This document shows positions 61,116 through 64,000 of a stretch of 64,000 nucleotides of DNA, in pieces. How positions within the stretch are numbered: the first letter of the stretch is position 1; each line of letters begins with the position of its first letter. The DNA lies in NCBI GenBank assembly GCA_003615045.1, contig ML014139.1, forward strand, positions 62,001 to 126,000. Direction: 5' to 3'. Under the pieces are notes generated by a model. It worked only from the letters and a program-made list of their open reading frames with translations. It was not told the origin of the DNA and did no database searches. The DNA comes from Caulochytrium protostelioides. Taxonomy: Eukaryota; Chytridiomycota; Caulochytriomycetes; Caulochytriales; Caulochytriaceae. Position numbers and translations under genes: made by a program.

Positions 61116-64000
61116 ATGTTCGCCTCGTGGCTCGGGGCGAAGGCGCCCCCGGTCCCCGTGAAGACCGGCCCGGACTGGAATGCCTTCCAAGGCGCGAAGC
61201 CGCCGTCCGTCATCATGAAGCATACTGACTGGGCCTACGAAACGGTTCCGCGCGCGATCATCAACGACCACGTGACCGAGCTGCTTTTGCGCGAAGAAGG
61301 CCTGAGTGGCCGCCCGCCCAAGTACAAGGACCTTGCCGGGTTGCGCTCGGTGCATGCCGAGGGCAAGGCGTTTGATGATGCCGCCCACCATGCCGCCCAC
61401 CCGCCGCCGCCGCCTAGCCCGCAGCTCAAGAAGCTGCCTGCCACGGCACCGCAAGCCCCTTCAGTAAGTTGACTATGCTGTGCATGGCCAGACTCGCCGG
61501 ACGACCCGATGTGTTTTGGTCCCGAATACTTGTTAACTCACGACGGATCATCGTTACGTGATGAATGATATCCTACACTGGCGAAGCAGGCCCCTGAGAG
61601 CAGCGAAGAGACCATCATCGTCTATCTTTCCGAGATGGGTATCGATATCATCAACACGCGCGCCCGCTCGGTGATCAAGCCGATTCACAAGCCACCCATG
61701 CCGTCGCCTCAGGATGCCAAAATCTATCTGCCGTCGGGCCACAAGGCGCTCGCGCCGCGATATGCCCGCGTGGACCGCTTCTCGTCGCACCAGAACGTGA
61801 TCGCTCGATGCGAGCCCGCAGTGCGTCCCTTGGCAGCTGCCTCGGCGCGCGAGTATGAAATGGCGCGCGACCTGCAGATTATCCGCTCGCAGCTCCGCTA
61901 CACGGCCCCGCCGCGGCATTACCCCTCGGTGCAGTACGGCCCTTCCTTCACGGGAATTGCCGAGCCAGGTGTCGATATGGACCGGCTGGTCGAGAGCGAG
62001 CTCTCTCATCTGCAGCGCCGCGCGGCTGTCGAGGTCCCCGTCATTACGTATGCTATGGCGACCGACGAAGAGGCTACCGCGGTCCTCGCGGCGGAGGCCG
62101 CCGCCGACGTGCTGCCCAAGCTGCCGCCTCTGCCCGAGCGACAGGAGCGGCCATCCCGCCGCGCGTCGGCATCGAATTATGAGACCCGAGCCGAATCAGA
62201 GACGGAAAATACTGCTGCTTGGTCACTCCCACCATCTTCGATGGAAGGCCAGGCTCACGACTCCGATGCGCCAGTCGTGACTGTCGAAATGCTCCCACAC
62301 GCGGTGCCAATCCTGGAGCCAGGCATTGATCCCCCCCTCGCGTCGGACGATGTGACACCACCACGCCTGCATCGCTTGTCGGAACCGTCGCTTCCTGGTA
62401 TGAACGATGAGCCACGGTGGGGTGTCCCCGAGCATTCCCACGAAGCCGGGGAGGCATGGGCCTCCTCGGTTCCGGATGGCGATTCGAGTGCAGCAGAGCC
62501 GTCGAGCGACGTCGTCATGACGCTGGAGATTGTACTGACCGACAGCGTTGATGCGGAGTCGGAGCCGGAGCCAGAACTTCACCCGGAATCGGAACCAGTC
62601 GTGGCCGCCGAGTTATCTGCACCTGCGTCTGCGCTTAAGCCTGAAGCGGAACACGATGCTTCGATGTCCTCGCAACCAGTAACATCGCTCGGGCTGAAGC
62701 AGCTGAACCCTGTTCTTCAAGCCATTGCGATGGAAGCGTCGCACGTGGTCCAGCAGCGCGAGACGGCAGCCATGAAAGATGTTCAAGCCACGCTGCCGGA
62801 TGTCATCGTCCACGAAGTGGATACGGAGACAAACTCCCATGTTGAACGCCAGCAGCTCACGTCCGCGTCGCCTCTCTCGCCGACCATGGATACCCTCGAC
62901 GGCGCGTCGATCTGGGGAGGGACCCATGTAGCATCTGACTCGGGCTCGGTTTTGGCGGTGGCGACCCAGTCAGCGGCTCAGCTTTCACAGCATCCGACGC
63001 CGTCGTCGTCAAACCGCGACGCACGCCAGGTTCGGCATATGGGATTTGCCACAACGCGTGCGTCCATGTTCCTCAATGCAATGGACATCCAGCGCATCGC
63101 AATCAAAGACAAGAGCGCCACCCCCGATGACGCAGAGGCTTCGGAGACACGATCGGTGCGGAGTCTGGCTAGTTCTCGCAAAAGCACCGCGAGTTCGCTC
63201 CGCAGCTTCGGCAAAGGAATTAAGAACGTCTTTAAGAAGGCGGTCCCCGATTTGGAGACGGAGGCGAGCAGCACGCATACGCTGGACAAGACAGCAGCCA
63301 AAGCGGCGAAGCTCGAAAAGCAAGCGGCCGAACGCGCGGCTAAGCTGGAAGCTGAAACTGCCGAGCGAGCCGAGAAGCAAGCTCGGGACGAAGCCCAGCG
63401 CCAGCTGAAACTTCAGCAAAAGGAAGAAGCGCGCATCAAGAAGGAGCTCAAGAAGTCGCAAAAACAGGAGCGTCGTACGAGTCGCCGTCGGAGTACGCTC
63501 GCCGCGTCCGAGACGTCTACGTCGCTCACGTCGCATGAGATCTCTCATCCGGAAATTGGTGAGGACGCGTCCAAGCCGGACCTGTTGCCCGGGGCCTCCC
63601 AGGCTCTCTCTGGGCATGAGGACGGATCCTCCCTGGCCCCGCCGTCGGATCCGCTGCCGTTTGCGTCATCGCAGGCGTCGGATACGCTTCCGCTGACGAC
63701 ATCCGTCCTGTCGTTGGAGCGGTCACCGGACGCTATATTACCGCCGGCCGGACGCCCCGTCGGAGCATCAGAGGACAGTCTGGTGCTGCTGAAGGGGAGA
63801 GCAGATACGATCTCGCTCTCCTCGCATACGATCTCGCCCATCATGCAATCGCCCCCCGTCCCGACCATGGAGCTTACGCTCGAGAGCCTCGATACTATGC
63901 CCGCCACGACGGCTTTTGCATCCTTGGTGCCCGAGCCTGCGGTCGTCGCGCCGCCGGCAGTGGCCGCCTCGGTCCAGAAATCGGCGCCGCGTCTTGGCGA
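61116..64000 (+). CDS. Unrecognised long disordered protein, partial (runs off window)
   Basis: Exon 1 is 61116-61463 (ATG in ccgccATG context) and exon 2 starts at 61590; the frame stays open to the end, giving at least 919 residues. Exon 1 codes a compact, non-repetitive segment (NAFQGAKPPSVIMKHTDWAY; AIINDHVTELLLREEG; PPKYKDLAGLRS) that may be the conserved core. Exon 2 continues it (ETIIVYLSEMGIDIINTRA; KIYLPSGHKALAPRYARVD), then becomes acidic and disordered. A short basic patch (FGKGIKNVFKKAV, about 665) precedes a Lys/Glu/Ala coiled coil at about 683-747. I do not recognise a family. Codon use fits a genuine gene but is less G+C-biased than its neighbours. Confidence 0.65.
61464..61589 (+). 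other. Intron in the last gene
   Basis: 126 bases, GTAAGT...GCAG, phase 0, with a possible branch site gttaactcac about 53 bases before the 3' end. Without splicing the frame stops 6 bases after the donor. Confidence 0.78.

Overview
The window is nuclear DNA from a G+C-rich fungus that most likely makes flagellated zoospores. Fungal markers include Atg11, a Def1-type CUE protein, an OPT peptide transporter and a putative Pol I A34.5 subunit. A clear CCDC39 homologue, the 96-nm ruler protein of motile cilia, points to a swimming stage that yeasts and moulds lack. Very high G+C, Ala/Pro/Arg-rich tails and few introns would suit a high-GC zoosporic lineage such as Caulochytrium; that name is an inference.

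Layout. 0.1-3.5 kb: two minus-strand membrane protein genes, an APD1-4-like protein with a C-terminal PPxY motif and an unrecognised single-pass protein. 4.8-12.3 kb: RMD5/RMND5 (GID ubiquitin ligase) and a large ankyrin-RasGEF protein, both plus strand. 12.6-18.9 kb: a secreted Thr/Asp-rich protein, a putative A34.5 subunit and the SMC5/6 subunit Nse1, all minus strand. 19.9-24.9 kb: a treslin/TICRR-like replication-initiation protein, divergent from NSE1, then a small secreted Cys-rich protein. 26.8-40 kb: CCDC39, seipin, D-2-hydroxyglutarate dehydrogenase and Atg11. 40.7-41.7 kb: a decayed Fanzor/TnpB-type nuclease gene in base composition unlike its neighbours. 41.9-44.4 kb: an OPT transporter. 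44.4-51.7 kb: about 7 kb with no gene I can defend, carrying several short tandem repeats. 51.8-64 kb: Def1-like protein, ribosomal protein uL2, an RCC2-like protein with a C-terminal PHD finger (three exons), and a long unrecognised protein that runs off the window (one intron seen).

The genes are a housekeeping mix, not one pathway. Loose themes are ubiquitin-linked control (RMD5, the PPxY protein, Def1), replication and genome stability (treslin, Nse1, RCC2-like), lipid and autophagy biology (seipin, Atg11), and ribosome production (uL2, putative A34.5). Most genes are single uninterrupted reading frames; the three introns found are 126-240 bases with GT...CAG ends. No tRNA, rRNA, CRISPR array or intact transposon was recognised.
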